From the NCBI GenBank assembly GCA_965220955.1, contig CBDCRK010000047.1:1-64000 (forward strand): 64,000 bases of DNA, written 5' to 3'. The stretch comes from CBDCRK01 sp965220955 (GTDB lineage: Bacteria > Desulfobacterota > Binatia > Bin18 > CBDCRK01). The position numbers were made by a program, and so were the translations under genes. Shown piece after piece: positions 1 to 8,740 of this stretch. A model generated the notes under the pieces. It had not been told where the DNA came from. It ran no database searches and worked only from the letters and a program-made list of their open reading frames with translations. Each line of letters begins with the position of its first letter. The first letter of the stretch is position 1.

Positions 1-1
1 G

Positions 2-571
2 AACTCACAGGAGGCAAGCCGCCGCGCCGATGAGTTACAAGCCCGGCTGCAAAAGCGCATGGAACAGTTAGACCTGGAAGCGCAGATCTCGGCCCTTCCT
101 CCAGTGGTACTGGGTGGGCTGGTGGTCGTGCCCGCTGGCCTTATTACAGCGATGACCGGCCGCACTCCACCAGAACCGTCACAACCTACAGATACGCAAG
201 CCTGGGCCGCCCGTGCCCGCGCTATCATTATGGAAGTTGAGCGCCAGCTCGGCTTCGAGCCGGTTGACCGCGAGCACGAAAAACTTGGCTACGATATCGA
301 GAGCTGTGACCCACACACCGGCCGCCTGCGTTTCCTCGAAGTAAAAGGCCGCGTTTCGGGCGCGGCGATAATCACCGTCACCAAGAACGAAATCCTCTAC
401 TCGCTCAACAAACCCGAGGACTTCATCCTTGCCATTGTTGAGTTTCTGTCAGAAAATGCCCACCGCGTGCACTACGTGCGCCGGCCCTTCCAGCGCGAGC
501 CAGACTTCGGCGTAACGAGCGTGAACTACAATCTTGACGAACTTCTCGCCCGTGCGGAGGAGCCCGCATGA
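2..571 (+). CDS. C-terminal part of a DUF3883-bearing helicase (partial)
   Basis: The frame is open from the left edge and ends at TGA 569-571, leaving 189 residues. The first ~40 residues form a charged helix followed by 'LPPVVLGGLVVVPAGL'; as I recall the family, such a segment links the core of large SNF2-type helicases to their C-terminal domain. Residues ~65-180 resemble DUF3883 (Mrr-like fold) with 'RLRFLEVKGR' and 'ITVTKNEILYS'. No helicase motif is visible because the gene starts outside the window, so the helicase call is inferred from this tail and from the neighbouring methylase and ATPase. In such islands the helicase would act on invading DNA together with them. The stop overlaps the next start by four bases (ATGA), which implies translational coupling. 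Confidence 0.65.
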   Translation, partial: NSQEASRRADELQARLQKRMEQLDLEAQISALPPVVLGGLVVVPAGLITAMTGRTPPEPSQPTDTQAWAARARAIIMEVERQLGFEPVDREHEKLGYDIESCDPHTGRLRFLEVKGRVSGAAIITVTKNEILYSLNKPEDFILAIVEFLSENAHRVHYVRRPFQREPDFGVTSVNYNLDELLARAEEPA

Positions 572-2232
572 TGACGTCACTTGACCAACTCCAAACCTGG
601 ATGGACGCCAAGGAAGACGAGCACCTAGAGTGCAAGGAAGCAAAGACTAATTTCCACTTTGAGACCTTGGTGAAGTATTGCGTCGCCCTGGCGAATGAAG
701 GCGGCGGAAAGATGATCCTTGGCGTCACGGATAAGCCGCCACGTACAGTGGTTGGGAGCCAGGCTTTTCGAGATCTCGAACGGACAAAGGCTGGTTTGGT
801 CGAGCGGCTCCGTCTACGTGTTGATGTCGAGGAGTTTCTGCATCCAGATGGCCGGGTTGTGGTCTTTCAGGTTCCCTCTCGTCCGAGCGGTATGCCCATT
901 CAGTATGAAGGGGCGTATTGGATGCGGGGTGGTGAAGACCTCATTCCGATGACGCCTGATCTGCTCCAGCGCATTTTTGCGGAGGCTGGTCCTGATTACT
1001 CGGCTGAGATTTGCAGGCTCGCCGGGTTGGACGATCTCGATCCAACCGCCGTGGATGTCCTGCGCCGACTCTGGCAGCGCAAGTCACCAGATCAGGACAT
1101 CGCGACTCGTCCCATGGAGCGGCTCTTATCGGATGCAGAGCTGGTCTTCGATGGGCGGCTGACCTATGCGGCGCTGATCCTGCTGGGTAAGCACGAAGCC
1201 CTGGGAAAACATCTTGCCCAGGCGGAAGTTGTTTTCGAATACCGCTCCGGCGAAGCGCCGGGACCGGCCGCGGACCGGCACGAGTTCCGGCAGGGATTTC
1301 TTCCGGTGCTCGACGAGATCTGGCGCCTCATCAACCTGCGCAACGACCTGCAGCATTTCCAGCATGGGTTCTTCGTCTGGGATGTGCCCACCTTCAACGA
1401 GCGTGTGGTGCGGGAGGCGGTCCTGAACGCGGTCAGTCACCGTGATTATCGCCACGGCGGGTCGGTGTTCGTACGCCAGTATCCTCGACGGGTCGAAATC
1501 GTCAGCCCTGGCGGCTTTCCGCTTGGCATTGATCCCGAGAACATCCTCCGGGAACAGAATCCGCGCAATCGCCGTATTGCCGAGGTCCTCGGCAAATGCG
1601 GACTGGTCGAACGTGCCGGACAAGGGTTTGACCTTATCTTTCGCGAATGCATCCGGCAGAGCAAGCCACTGCCCGACTTTTCCCACACGCATGCCCACTC
1701 CGTATGGCTCACGCTGCACGGCGAGATCCAAGACCCGGAGTTCCTGCGTTTTCTGGAGGAGATCGGTCAGGAGCGAATGGCCGCATTCAGCACCGACGAT
1801 TTTCTGGTGGTTGATCTTGTCCACCGCGAACAGCCTGTCCCCGACTCCCTCAAGTCAAGGGTTGAGCATCTGTTGGAACAGGGCATTATCGAGCGCCTGG
1901 GGCGCGGGCGAGGAGTTCGCCTGCTTCTCTCCCAGCGTTTCTACCGACGCCTCGGCAAGGCGGGGGTCTATACGCGCAAGCGCGGGTTGGACCGCGAGAC
2001 AAACAAGGCGCTCCTGCTGAAACACATTCAAGATAACCGGACAGAAGGGAGCCAGTTGCGGGAACTGAGGCAGGTGTTACCAGCGCTTTCTCGGGATCAA
2101 GTGCAGACCTTGCTCCGCGAATTGAAAGCGCCTGGGTTCATCCATAACACCGAACGCACGAGAGCAGCTCGTTGGTATCCGGGTCGTGCCTCTACAGGGA
2201 TTGCATCCAAAGAGAAAGAATTTGAGGGGTAA
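568..2232 (+). CDS. Schlafen/AlbA_2-domain ATP-binding protein (RecG-like regulator family)
   Basis: This 554-residue protein has an N-terminal AlbA_2 (divergent AAA-4/Schlafen-type) domain: 'LECKEAK' near residues 20-26, then 'ALANEGGGKMILGV' near 40-55. A GHKL/HATPase_c_4-type segment follows near residues 280-345 ('REAVLNAVSHRDY', 'VEIVSPGGFP', 'NPRNRRIAEVLGKCGLVE', 'GQGFDLIF'). The C-terminal ~150 residues look like winged-helix modules. Proteins of this architecture are often labelled RecG-like helicases or transcriptional regulators and are common in defence islands; their biochemical role is not settled. It overlaps the helicase gene by four bases, so it is probably a component or regulator of the same system. 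ATG 568 and ATG 571 are both possible starts. Confidence 0.8.
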   Translation: MMTSLDQLQTWMDAKEDEHLECKEAKTNFHFETLVKYCVALANEGGGKMILGVTDKPPRTVVGSQAFRDLERTKAGLVERLRLRVDVEEFLHPDGRVVVFQVPSRPSGMPIQYEGAYWMRGGEDLIPMTPDLLQRIFAEAGPDYSAEICRLAGLDDLDPTAVDVLRRLWQRKSPDQDIATRPMERLLSDAELVFDGRLTYAALILLGKHEALGKHLAQAEVVFEYRSGEAPGPAADRHEFRQGFLPVLDEIWRLINLRNDLQHFQHGFFVWDVPTFNERVVREAVLNAVSHRDYRHGGSVFVRQYPRRVEIVSPGGFPLGIDPENILREQNPRNRRIAEVLGKCGLVERAGQGFDLIFRECIRQSKPLPDFSHTHAHSVWLTLHGEIQDPEFLRFLEEIGQERMAAFSTDDFLVVDLVHREQPVPDSLKSRVEHLLEQGIIERLGRGRGVRLLLSQRFYRRLGKAGVYTRKRGLDRETNKALLLKHIQDNRTEGSQLRELRQVLPALSRDQVQTLLRELKAPGFIHNTERTRAARWYPGRASTGIASKEKEFEG

Positions 2233-2730
2233 ATGCAATGCAAACGTAATATAAACGCAATGTAATTTAATAAGTAGGTGATTTTTCTCAGATTTTTCGT
2301 GTTTTATATTGGGGCGAATTATGGTGTTTAGACGCAATCTCGACGTAATCTTAGGTTCTTTATGAACAAAAAACTCATCGAAGTTGCCCTGCCATTAGAC
2401 GCCATTAACAAAGCCAGTGCGCGGGAGAAGTCGATCCGCCACGGCCATCCAAGTACCCTGCACCTATGGTGGTCGCGAAAGCCAACGGCTGCAGCCCGGG
2501 CAGTAATCTTCGCACAAATGGTAGACGACCCTTCGGCGCATCCCGACGAGTTCCCGACCGAGGAGGCGCAGGAGCGGGAGCGTCAACGCCTCTTCCGACT
2601 GATTGAGGAGCTGGTACAGTGGGAGAACACGACGAATGAGACCGTGCTTGCCCAAGCGCGGGAAGAGATTTGGAAGAGCTGGCGGCGGACATGCGAGGAG
2701 CACGCAGCACGAGGCATGGAGCAGGGGGAT

Positions 2731-2758
2731 GCTTCTCGCTCCTCACTTCCCGCTTCTT
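2731..2758 (+). repeat. Four 7-bp repeats inside the methylase gene
   Basis: Four consecutive heptamers stand in strict 7-bp register: GCTTCTC, GCTCCTC, ACTTCCC, GCTTCTT. They encode a low-complexity Ser/Leu/Pro stretch just before the SAM-binding motif. The heptamer type matches the arrays that flank the four-helix-bundle gene further downstream (5751-5850 and 6216-6250), so this may be a footprint or related insertion of the same repeat family. Confidence 0.5.
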
Positions 2759-3282
2759 CCCTATTCAAGCCCGACAGGCTGCCAGCATTTCACGACCCTT
2801 TCGCTGGCGGGGGTTCGCTACCGTTAGAGGCGCAGCGACTGGGACTGGAGAGTTATGCTAGCGACCTGAACCCGGTGGCTGTGCTCATCAACAAGGCAAT
2901 GATTGAAATTCCACCCAAGTTTGTTGGATGTCCACCAGTGAACCCCGAGGCACGCAAGGAGAAGTCGCTCATTGCCAAGACCTGGTGTGGCGCGCAGGGG
3001 CTGGCCGAGGACGTGCGCTATTACGGGAAATGGATACGCAACGAAGCCGAAAAGCGTATCGGCTATCTCTACCCGAAGATCGAGATTACTGCTGACATGG
3101 CGAAAGAGCGGTCAGACCTGAAGCCACTGGTGGGCCGTAAGCTCACAGTGATTGCGTGGCTCTGGGCACGAACAGTGAAAAGTCCCAACCCGGCGTTCGC
3201 TCAGGTAGATGTGCCGCTTATCTCCACTTTCATGCTTTCCACTAAAGCTGGCAAGGAGGCGTATGTCGAGCCTATCCTCATT

Positions 3283-3320
3283 CCCTCTCCCCTTGCGGGA
3301 GAGGGCAAGGGAGAGGGGGA
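3283..3320 (+). repeat. GC-rich palindrome-plus-tail repeat, in frame in the methylase
   Basis: A palindromic core of the form CCCTCTCC / GCGGGAGAGGG is followed by a purine tail (AAGGGAGAGGG). It is read in frame as 'PSPLAGEGKGEGE', a low-complexity patch unlike the flanking methylase. Related copies lie at 3761-3797, 4159-4195, 4199-4237, 24052-24095 and 26939-26976. This type of short repeat is common in environmental bacterial genomes. Confidence 0.65.
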
Positions 3321-3760
3321 AGTCGGCTACCACTTCACGGTGAAGGTAGGTAAGCCGAAGGACGTAGACGGCGCGAAGAATGGCACCAAGCTCTCACGCG
3401 GGGCAAACTTCCGCTGCCTGATGTCTAACTCACCAATCTCTGGCGACTACATCGAAGCTGAGGGCCAAGCGGGACGTATGGGCGCGAGGTTAATGGCCAT
3501 CGTCGCCGAGGGCGACCGTGGGCGCGTGTACCTCCCACCAACACCAGATATGGCAGCTGCTGCGCTGAAGGCGAAGCCAGAGTGGAGACCAGAGACACCG
3601 CTGCCTGATGACCCACGAAACTTCTGGACTGTGCACTACGGCCTAACTTCCTACGCTGACCTCTTCACTCCCCGCCAGCTTGTGGCGCTGACCACCTTCT
3701 CCGACTTGGTGCAGGAAGCACGCGAGCAAGTGAAACGTGACGCTCTCGCCTCACGGAACT

Positions 3761-4236
3761 CCTCCCCCCAGCGGGGGGAGGTTGGGAGGGGGGAGCAATG
3801 GCAGCCCACCCCCGTGCCTTCAACACTCTTGCAGGCTGCTCGAGACTTGCGCAAAAACCTGACTGATGCGGAGCAGACACTCTGGCAATGTCTGCGTGGA
3901 AAGCAGTTGGCCGGATACAGGTTTAGAAAACAACACCCCTTGATCGCTATGTGTTGGATTTTTACTGCCCATCAGCGAAGTAGCGATTGAATTGGATGGG
4001 GGGCAACACAATACCGAGGCGGAGAAGGCGAGAGATACTGAAAGAACAGCTTTCCTCACGCAGCAGGGCATTCAGGTGCTGCGGTTCTGGAATCATGAGG
4101 TTTTTGACAACCTGGAGGGGGTTTTGGGCCGTATTGGGGAGTGTCTCTGCAGCATCGTACCCCCACCCCAACCCTCCCCGCTGGGGGAGGGAGTGAAGAA
4201 CATCCCCCTCTGTTGGGCGGAGATTGGGAGGAGGAA
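3761..4236 (+). mobile_element. Small DUF559 nuclease module with inverted-repeat ends
   Basis: About 475 bp separate the two halves of the methylase gene. The left end (3761-3797, CCTCCCCCCAGCGGGGGGAG plus a GTTGGGAGG tail) is matched by an inverted copy at 4159-4195. A third, more degenerate copy in direct orientation follows at 4199-4237. Between the first two lies a degraded DUF559 endonuclease frame. Inverted-repeat ends, a single nuclease-like cargo and insertion into an otherwise normal gene suggest a transposable or homing-like unit. DUF559 genes bordered by this class of repeat are familiar from other genomes, but a mobility mechanism is inferred, not shown here. Confidence 0.65.
3832..4150 (+). 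pseudogene. DUF559 (Vsr/restriction-like) endonuclease remnant
   Basis: The family sequence is recognisable but split over three frames. 'LRKNLTDAEQTLWQCLRG' and 'YRFRKQHP' lie in frame 1 (to ~3940), 'RYVLDFYCPSAK' in frame 3 (~3945-3980), and 'AIELDGGQH' followed by 'QGIQVLRFWNHEV' in frame 2 (~3983-4110). At least two frameshifts and stop codons therefore break a domain of the usual ~110-residue length. DUF559 belongs to the PD-(D/E)xK-like nucleases, and the D/E-x-D part of the core is still readable. The first segment is fused in frame to the interrupted methylase. Confidence 0.8.
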
Positions 4237-5750
4237 GATGTGTCCCTCGCCGAGGGCCTGCCCGATGACGGCTGCATCCTCGATGCTGGCGGCGCCGGTG
4301 TCCAAGCATACGCCGATGCGGTGGCGGTGTATCTGGCGTTTCAAGTCGATCAGCTGAGCAACCACCTGTCAACTGTCTGCGCGTGGCACGTAAATAACGA
4401 GCAGCTGAAAAACACGTTCGCTCGGCAGGCGATCCCAATGGTCTGGGACTATGCGGAAACCAACCCGCTTTCAAGTTCGACGGGGAGTCTCGGCAATCTT
4501 CAGGAGCGGCAGGTGAAAGGTCTTCACTCGCTCGCACCCTCGGGCAGCGGCTCCGCGCTGCAGGCGGACGCAGCTATACAGTCGGAAACCGCTGAAAAAG
4601 TTGTCTTCACCGACCCGCCCTACTATGACAACATCGGTTACGCCGATCTCTCGGATTTCTTTTATGTCTGGCTGCGCCGTGCGCTGAAGCCCTTCTTCCC
4701 CGACCTTTTCGCCACGCTCGCCGTGCCTAAGGCCGAGGAGCTGGTTGCCACGCCCTACCGCCACGGCAGCAAGGAGAAGGCGGAGGCTTTCTTCCTCGAC
4801 GGCATGACGCGAGCGATACGCCGGCTTGCCGAGCAGGCCCACCCAGCCTTTCCGGTCTCTATTTACTATGCCTTTAAGCAGTCTGAGACTGGGAGCGAGT
4901 CGGGAACGTCTAGCACAGGCTGGGAGACTTTCCTTGATGCAGTAATTCGAGCGGGCTTTGCCATCAGCGGGACTTGGCCGATTCGCACGGAGCGTGGGGC
5001 GCGCTCGATCGGCATTGGCACCAATGCCCTTGCATCCAGCATCATCCTGGTCTGCCGCCCGCGGCCGCAGAATGCACCCACGGCCACACGGCGCGAGTTT
5101 CTGACCACACTCAAGCGTGAGTTACCTAACGCGTTGGCGTATCTACAACGTGGCAACATTGCCCCGGTGGACCTTGCTCAGTCGGCCATTGGGCCAGGCA
5201 TGGCTGTCTTCACCCGCTATGCAAAAGTGCTCGACGCTGAAGGTAAAGCCATGCGTGTGCGTGAGGCTCTGGCGCTCATCAACCAAACTCTCGATGAGGT
5301 GCTCGCCGAGCAGGAAGGCGACTTCGACGCGGATACCCGCTGGGCGCTCTCCTGGTTTGAGCAGTTTGGCTTTGCCGAGGGCGAGTACGGCATGGCCGAA
5401 ACTCTCTCCAAGGCCAAGAACACCAGCGTTGCGGGTATGGTAGACGCAGGCATCGCTGCCTCGAAGGGCGGCAAGGTGCGATTGCTGAAGCCCGACGAAC
5501 TACCAGGTAATTGGGATCCGACCACAGACACTCGGCTTACGGTGTGGGAGATGGTGCATCACTTGGTACACGTGCTGGAACAGGGGGAAACCGCTGCCGC
5601 CGAATTGGTAGCGCAGCTCGGAACCAAGGCCGACACTGCCCGTGAACTTGCCTATCGGCTTTATACTGTCTGTGAGCGTAAAAAACGCGCGCAAGAAGCG
5701 CTGTCCTATAACGCCCTGGTGCAAAGCTGGCCGGAGATTGTGAAGCTGGC

Positions 5751-6232
5751 AGCAGGGAGCGGGAAGCGGGAAGCGCAGCAGGAGGAGTTGTTTACAGAGT
5801 AGCAGGAGGCGAGAAATAGGGAGCACGAAGCGGGGGAGCAAGCAGCAAGAATGAGAACACCGGCGAAATCCTTTATGGACCTGGAGGTTTGGCATAAGGC
5901 GCACGCTTTCGTGCTTGATGTCTACCAGCTAACGGCGAAGTTTCCGGCTGAAGAGCGTTTCGGCTTGACCAGCCAGTTTCGACGAGCGGCGGTGTCCATT
6001 CCTGCTAATATTGCCGAGGGTTTCCGGAAATACACGCCAGCCGACAAGGCTCGCTTCCTCAACACGGCAGAAGGCTCATTGGAGGAATGCCGTTACTATT
6101 GCATACTGGTTCAGGATTTGGGGTACGGAAACACAATCAAACTGCAAGAAGGACTGGACGTAATCGCAGGGCAGCTAGCGGCCTACATCCGTCGGCTACG
6201 AGAGAGATGATCCATGCTTCCCGCTCCCTGCT
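5751..6232 (+). repeat. 17-bp perfect inverted repeat and heptad arrays bracketing a four-helix-bundle gene
   Basis: AGCAGGGAGCGGGAAGC at 5751-5767 is repeated exactly, in inverse orientation, at 6216-6232. Both arms are part of 7-bp-periodic stretches (AGCAGGG, AGCGGGA, AGCGGGA on the left; GCTTCCC, GCTCCCT, GCTACTT, GCTTCAC on the right). A further purine-rich heptad stretch fills 5802-5850. The left arm overlaps the last codons of the methylase gene, so the insertion may have replaced its original 3' end. The bracketed segment behaves like a discrete inserted unit. Confidence 0.65.
5851..6210 (+). CDS. Four-helix-bundle protein (23S rRNA intervening-sequence/S23 family)
   Basis: The 119-residue product matches the S23/IVS four-helix-bundle family: 'DLEVWHKAHAFVLDVYQLT', 'FGLTSQFRRAAVSIPANIAE', 'GSLEECRYY' and a final amphipathic helix. 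Relatives are encoded within intervening sequences of 23S rRNA genes, accompany diversity-generating retroelements (Avd) or stand alone. Their function in the stand-alone form is not established. Here it sits between methylase and ATPase genes and is bracketed by a 17-bp inverted repeat, so it is best read as an insertion rather than a component of the defence system. Confidence 0.85.
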   Translation: MRTPAKSFMDLEVWHKAHAFVLDVYQLTAKFPAEERFGLTSQFRRAAVSIPANIAEGFRKYTPADKARFLNTAEGSLEECRYYCILVQDLGYGNTIKLQEGLDVIAGQLAAYIRRLRER

Positions 6233-6259
6233 ACTTGCTTCACGCTATAAGGTCAAACC

Positions 6260-6473
6260 ATGGCAATCACTAACCACGAACTTGCCGCTCACCGGGTGAC
6301 CTTTGAAGAAGCGGTCGAGTGCTTCTTCTCGGACTTTGAGATCCGTCGCAACAAGTCGTATCGAGAGTCGGTATCAACTCCTGGGACGAACGGTCGGCGG
6401 GCGGCGGTTGAAGATCATTTTTCAACTGAAGCCGGGCGATGTTGTCCGGATCATTACAGGATGGCCACTATGA
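6260..6473 (+). pseudogene. BrnT-like toxin, frameshifted
   Basis: Two overlapping frames together give a BrnT-type ribonuclease toxin of about 70 residues. The first (6260 to ~6365) reads 'HRVTFEEAVECFFSDFEIRR'. The second (~6363 to 6473) reads 'RYQLLGRT', then 'GRRLKIIFQLKPGDVVRIIT'. The join lies in an AG-rich stretch (cgagagtcgg), and restoring two bases would make one frame. BrnT toxins are small RNases with a beta-sheet core ending in an 'RIISAR'-like motif, for which 'RIITGW' stands here. The TGA at 6471-6473 overlaps the antitoxin ATG at 6470, the usual toxin-antitoxin coupling. The ATG at 6260 comes from the 22-bp direct repeat. Confidence 0.6.
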
Positions 6474-6778
6474 GAACGAAAAAAAAGGCGCAACCCTTAA
6501 CGGAGCGAGAAATTGACAACATCGTTGTTGCCCAGGCGGATGATGACACTGCCTGGGGAAAACCTGTCCGGGTCCGTAAGGCCAAAACCGCAAGCGTCCC
6601 ATTGCCATCGGCGCTCGCCACACGAGTCGCGTTTTTTGCGCGTCTCCACCGCGAGAAGAGTATAGAGGCGTGGCTCGAGCGGATCATTCAGGATCGACTT
6701 GATCTTGAGGAGGCGGCGTTTGCGGGCCTGAAGCGAGAATTAGCCACACGGTACAGCAGTTCTCAGAACGAACTCTGA
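6470..6778 (+). CDS. Antitoxin-like protein paired with the BrnT-like toxin
   Basis: The product has 102 residues beginning 'MRTKKKAQPLTEREIDNI'. A basic N-terminal part is followed by 'ASVPLPSALATRVAFFARLH', a short beta-strand/helix pair reminiscent of ribbon-helix-helix (BrnA/CopG-like) DNA-binding antitoxins, and by a charged C-terminal helix. It starts inside the toxin stop codon. A longer in-frame start at 6461 is possible, but the ATGA overlap favours 6470. The toxin partner is frameshifted, so the antitoxin may now be orphaned. Confidence 0.6.
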   Translation: MRTKKKAQPLTEREIDNIVVAQADDDTAWGKPVRVRKAKTASVPLPSALATRVAFFARLHREKSIEAWLERIIQDRLDLEEAAFAGLKRELATRYSSSQNEL

Positions 6779-6844
6779 GCGCTGGGTGCTCTTTGCGATT
6801 GATCACCGGCCGAACGGCTGGAGGTCTATGGTGTTGGAGGAACG

Positions 6845-8740
6845 ATGGCAATCACTAACCACGAACGTGTTGGTAAAGCGCTGGAGCTGCTCAAGGCCGG
6901 TCTCGGACCGTTTGCTGAACGGGAGTTCGCTAATGCCTACCAGACTAAGGCGCAATCACAGGCTGCGCTATTCCTGGGCGAGGATCGCCTGCTGGCTAAG
7001 AAGCCGGTGACACAGTGGGATGCAGCCGCACTCCTCAAGCTTATGTGGGATGCGTGGAACGAGGTCTTTCGCAAAACCTTGGGCCAGTCTGAGCGAACAC
7101 TGGTAAGCGAACTACGCGAGCAGCGGAACAAATGGGCGCACCAGCAAACGTTCTCCAGCGATGACGCCTACCGTGTGTTCGATTCCGCGGGACGTCTCCT
7201 TGCAGCCATCTCTGCACCGCAGGCAGACGAAATTGAGAAGATGAAAATGGAGCTGTTGCGCTTACGCTTCGATGAGCAGGTGCGGAGCGAAAAGCGAAAA
7301 AGCGCCGGTACCGCTGTCGAAAGCGCGGCGACGGGTAACCTCAAGCCCTGGCGTGAAGTGGTAACGCCCCACAAGGACGTGGCGAGCGGTCGCTACCAGC
7401 AGGCTGAGTTTGCTGCCGATTTGTGGCAGGTATACCTGGGTGAGGGGGCGGACGAGTACAAAAACCCGGTCGAGTTCTTCCGCCGTACCTATCTCACCGA
7501 AAGCTTAAAACGCCTCTTGATAGGGGCAGTCCAGCGTCTCGCCGGACAGAGTGGTGATCCCGTGGTGGACCTGCAGACGAACTTCGGCGGCGGCAAGACG
7601 CATTCGATGCTCGCGCTCTATCATCTCTTCTCGGGTATAACACTGAGCGAACTGATGGGCATCGACAGCGTGATGCAGGACGCTGGCGCGAAGAAGCTTC
7701 CAACCGTCAAGCGCGTGGTACTGGTCGGAAACAAGATTTCGCCCGGCAATCCAGTCACCAAGCCTGACGGCACCGTGGTGCGCACGCTGTGGGGCGAGCT
7801 GGCCTGGCAGCTCGGTGGCAAGAAGGCTTTCAAACGTGTACAGGCCGACGACGAGAAGGCAACAAGCCCCGGCGACGTATTGCGGGAACTATTTAACGAG
7901 TACGGTCCCTGCCTCATTTTAATTGACGAGTGGGTGGCGTACGCGCGCCAGCTCCACGACCAGAGTGACCTGCCTGCAGGCAGTTTTGAGACGCAGTTTA
8001 CCTTTGCCCAGGCGCTGACCGAGGCAGTGAAGTCAGCCAAGAACTGCCTGCTGGTGATCAGCCTTCCGGCCTCGGACTCACAAGGTTCACTCCATACCCA
8101 TGCGGGTGATGTAGAAGTAGGCGGGCAGCGCGGACGTGAGGCGCTGGAGCGGCTCCGCAACGTGGTGGGGCGTGTCGAAGCGGCGTGGCGACCCGCGAGC
8201 GCAGAGGAGGGTTTCGAGATCGTGCGCCGGCGGCTCTTTGAGCCACTGACTGACCCAGCCCAGTTCAAGGACCGCGACGTAGTGGCACGTGCCTTTACTG
8301 AGCTGTACCGCACTCAGCACCAGGAGTTCCCGCCCGAGTGCCGTAACGCAGACTATGAGAAGCGCATGCGCGCGGCGTACCCAATTCACCCGGAAGTCTT
8401 CGACCGGCTCTATACCGACTGGTCCACATTGATAAAGTTTCAGCGCACGCGTGGTGTGTTGCGTTTGATGGCAGCGGTCATTCATAGCTTATGGGAAAAG
8501 GGCGACCGGAACTCCCTGATCCAACCTGTGAACATTCCCATTGACGACCCACGCGTGCAGTTTGAGCTGACACGTTACCTCTCCGACAATTGGGTGCCGA
8601 TCATTGAGAAGGACGTGGACGGTCCGAATTCACTACCGTTGTAACTCGATGGCGATGTGCCGAACCTTGGCAAATTCGCTGCCAGCCGGCGGGTGGCGCG
8701 CACGCTCAAGTTCACAAGCCATGGGTTCGAGAGCGAGTAA
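6845..8740 (+). pseudogene. DUF499 ATPase (N-terminal HEPN/Swt1-like), truncated
   Basis: An ATG (6845) preceded by GGAGG starts a 599-residue frame. Residues ~1-115 resemble the Swt1-like HEPN segment ('ALELLKAGLGPFAEREF', 'LREQRNKWAHQ'). A P-loop ATPase follows with 'TNFGGGKTHSMLALYHLF' near 240 and 'CLILIDEWVAYARQ' near 355. The family usually exceeds 1000 residues. A TAA at 8642-8644 ends the frame, but homology-like reading continues in the same frame ('LDGDVPNLGKFAASRRVART') until about 8708, after which nothing recognisable remains. The gene thus has a nonsense change and has lost its 3' third or more. With DUF1156 it would form the ATPase-methylase core of an Hma-like system. Confidence 0.8.

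Larger units (their letters stand above)
2362..5802 (+). pseudogene. DUF1156 adenine-specific DNA methylase, interrupted
   Basis: The N-terminal part (2362 to about 3760) is a typical DUF1156 methylase: 'HPSTLHLWWSRKPTAAARAV' near residue 30 and SAM-binding motif I 'DPFAGGGSLPLEAQRLG' near residue 145. The C-terminal part resumes after about 4237 ('AGGAGVQAYADAVAVYLAF'), carries the catalytic 'DPPYYDNIGY' near 4612-4640 and ends at 5802. Both halves lie in the same frame, but a DUF559 module at 3761-4236 separates them and brings a stop at 3988-3990 plus further stops. Two extra in-frame intrusions are a GC palindrome (3283-3320) and heptad repeats (2731-2758). The family would methylate host DNA to mark it as self. 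As it stands no full-length methylase can be made, unless the two halves assemble as a split enzyme. Confidence 0.85.
6260..6866 (+). repeat. 22-bp direct repeat flanking the toxin-antitoxin cassette
   Basis: The 22 bases at 6260-6281 (starting ATGGCAATCACTAACC) are repeated exactly at 6845-6866. The second copy is the genuine start of the DUF499 gene (MAITNHE...); the first supplies the apparent start of the BrnT-like frame. Between them lie the toxin and antitoxin. This is what an insertion with target duplication, or a recombination event at the first codons of the ATPase gene, would leave. Confidence 0.75.

Noticed and set aside
1126..1824. Long open frame on the minus strand
   Set aside because: It is the shadow of the AlbA_2 gene on the other strand; no ribosome-binding site or known domain.
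3283..4236. CRISPR-like GC-rich repeats
   Set aside because: The copies are palindromic, irregularly spaced, in both orientations and inside coding sequence; there are no unique spacers of constant length and no cas genes.
3962..4537. Long minus-strand frame across the DUF559 module
   Set aside because: It crosses the module border and mirrors the repeats; the product is Pro/Arg-rich low complexity.
1..8740. DISARM system
   Set aside because: A helicase and a methylase are present, but no DUF1998 (DrmB) or phospholipase-D (DrmC) gene is visible and the methylase is of the DUF1156 type; the Hma-like reading fits better. The left part of the island lies outside the window.
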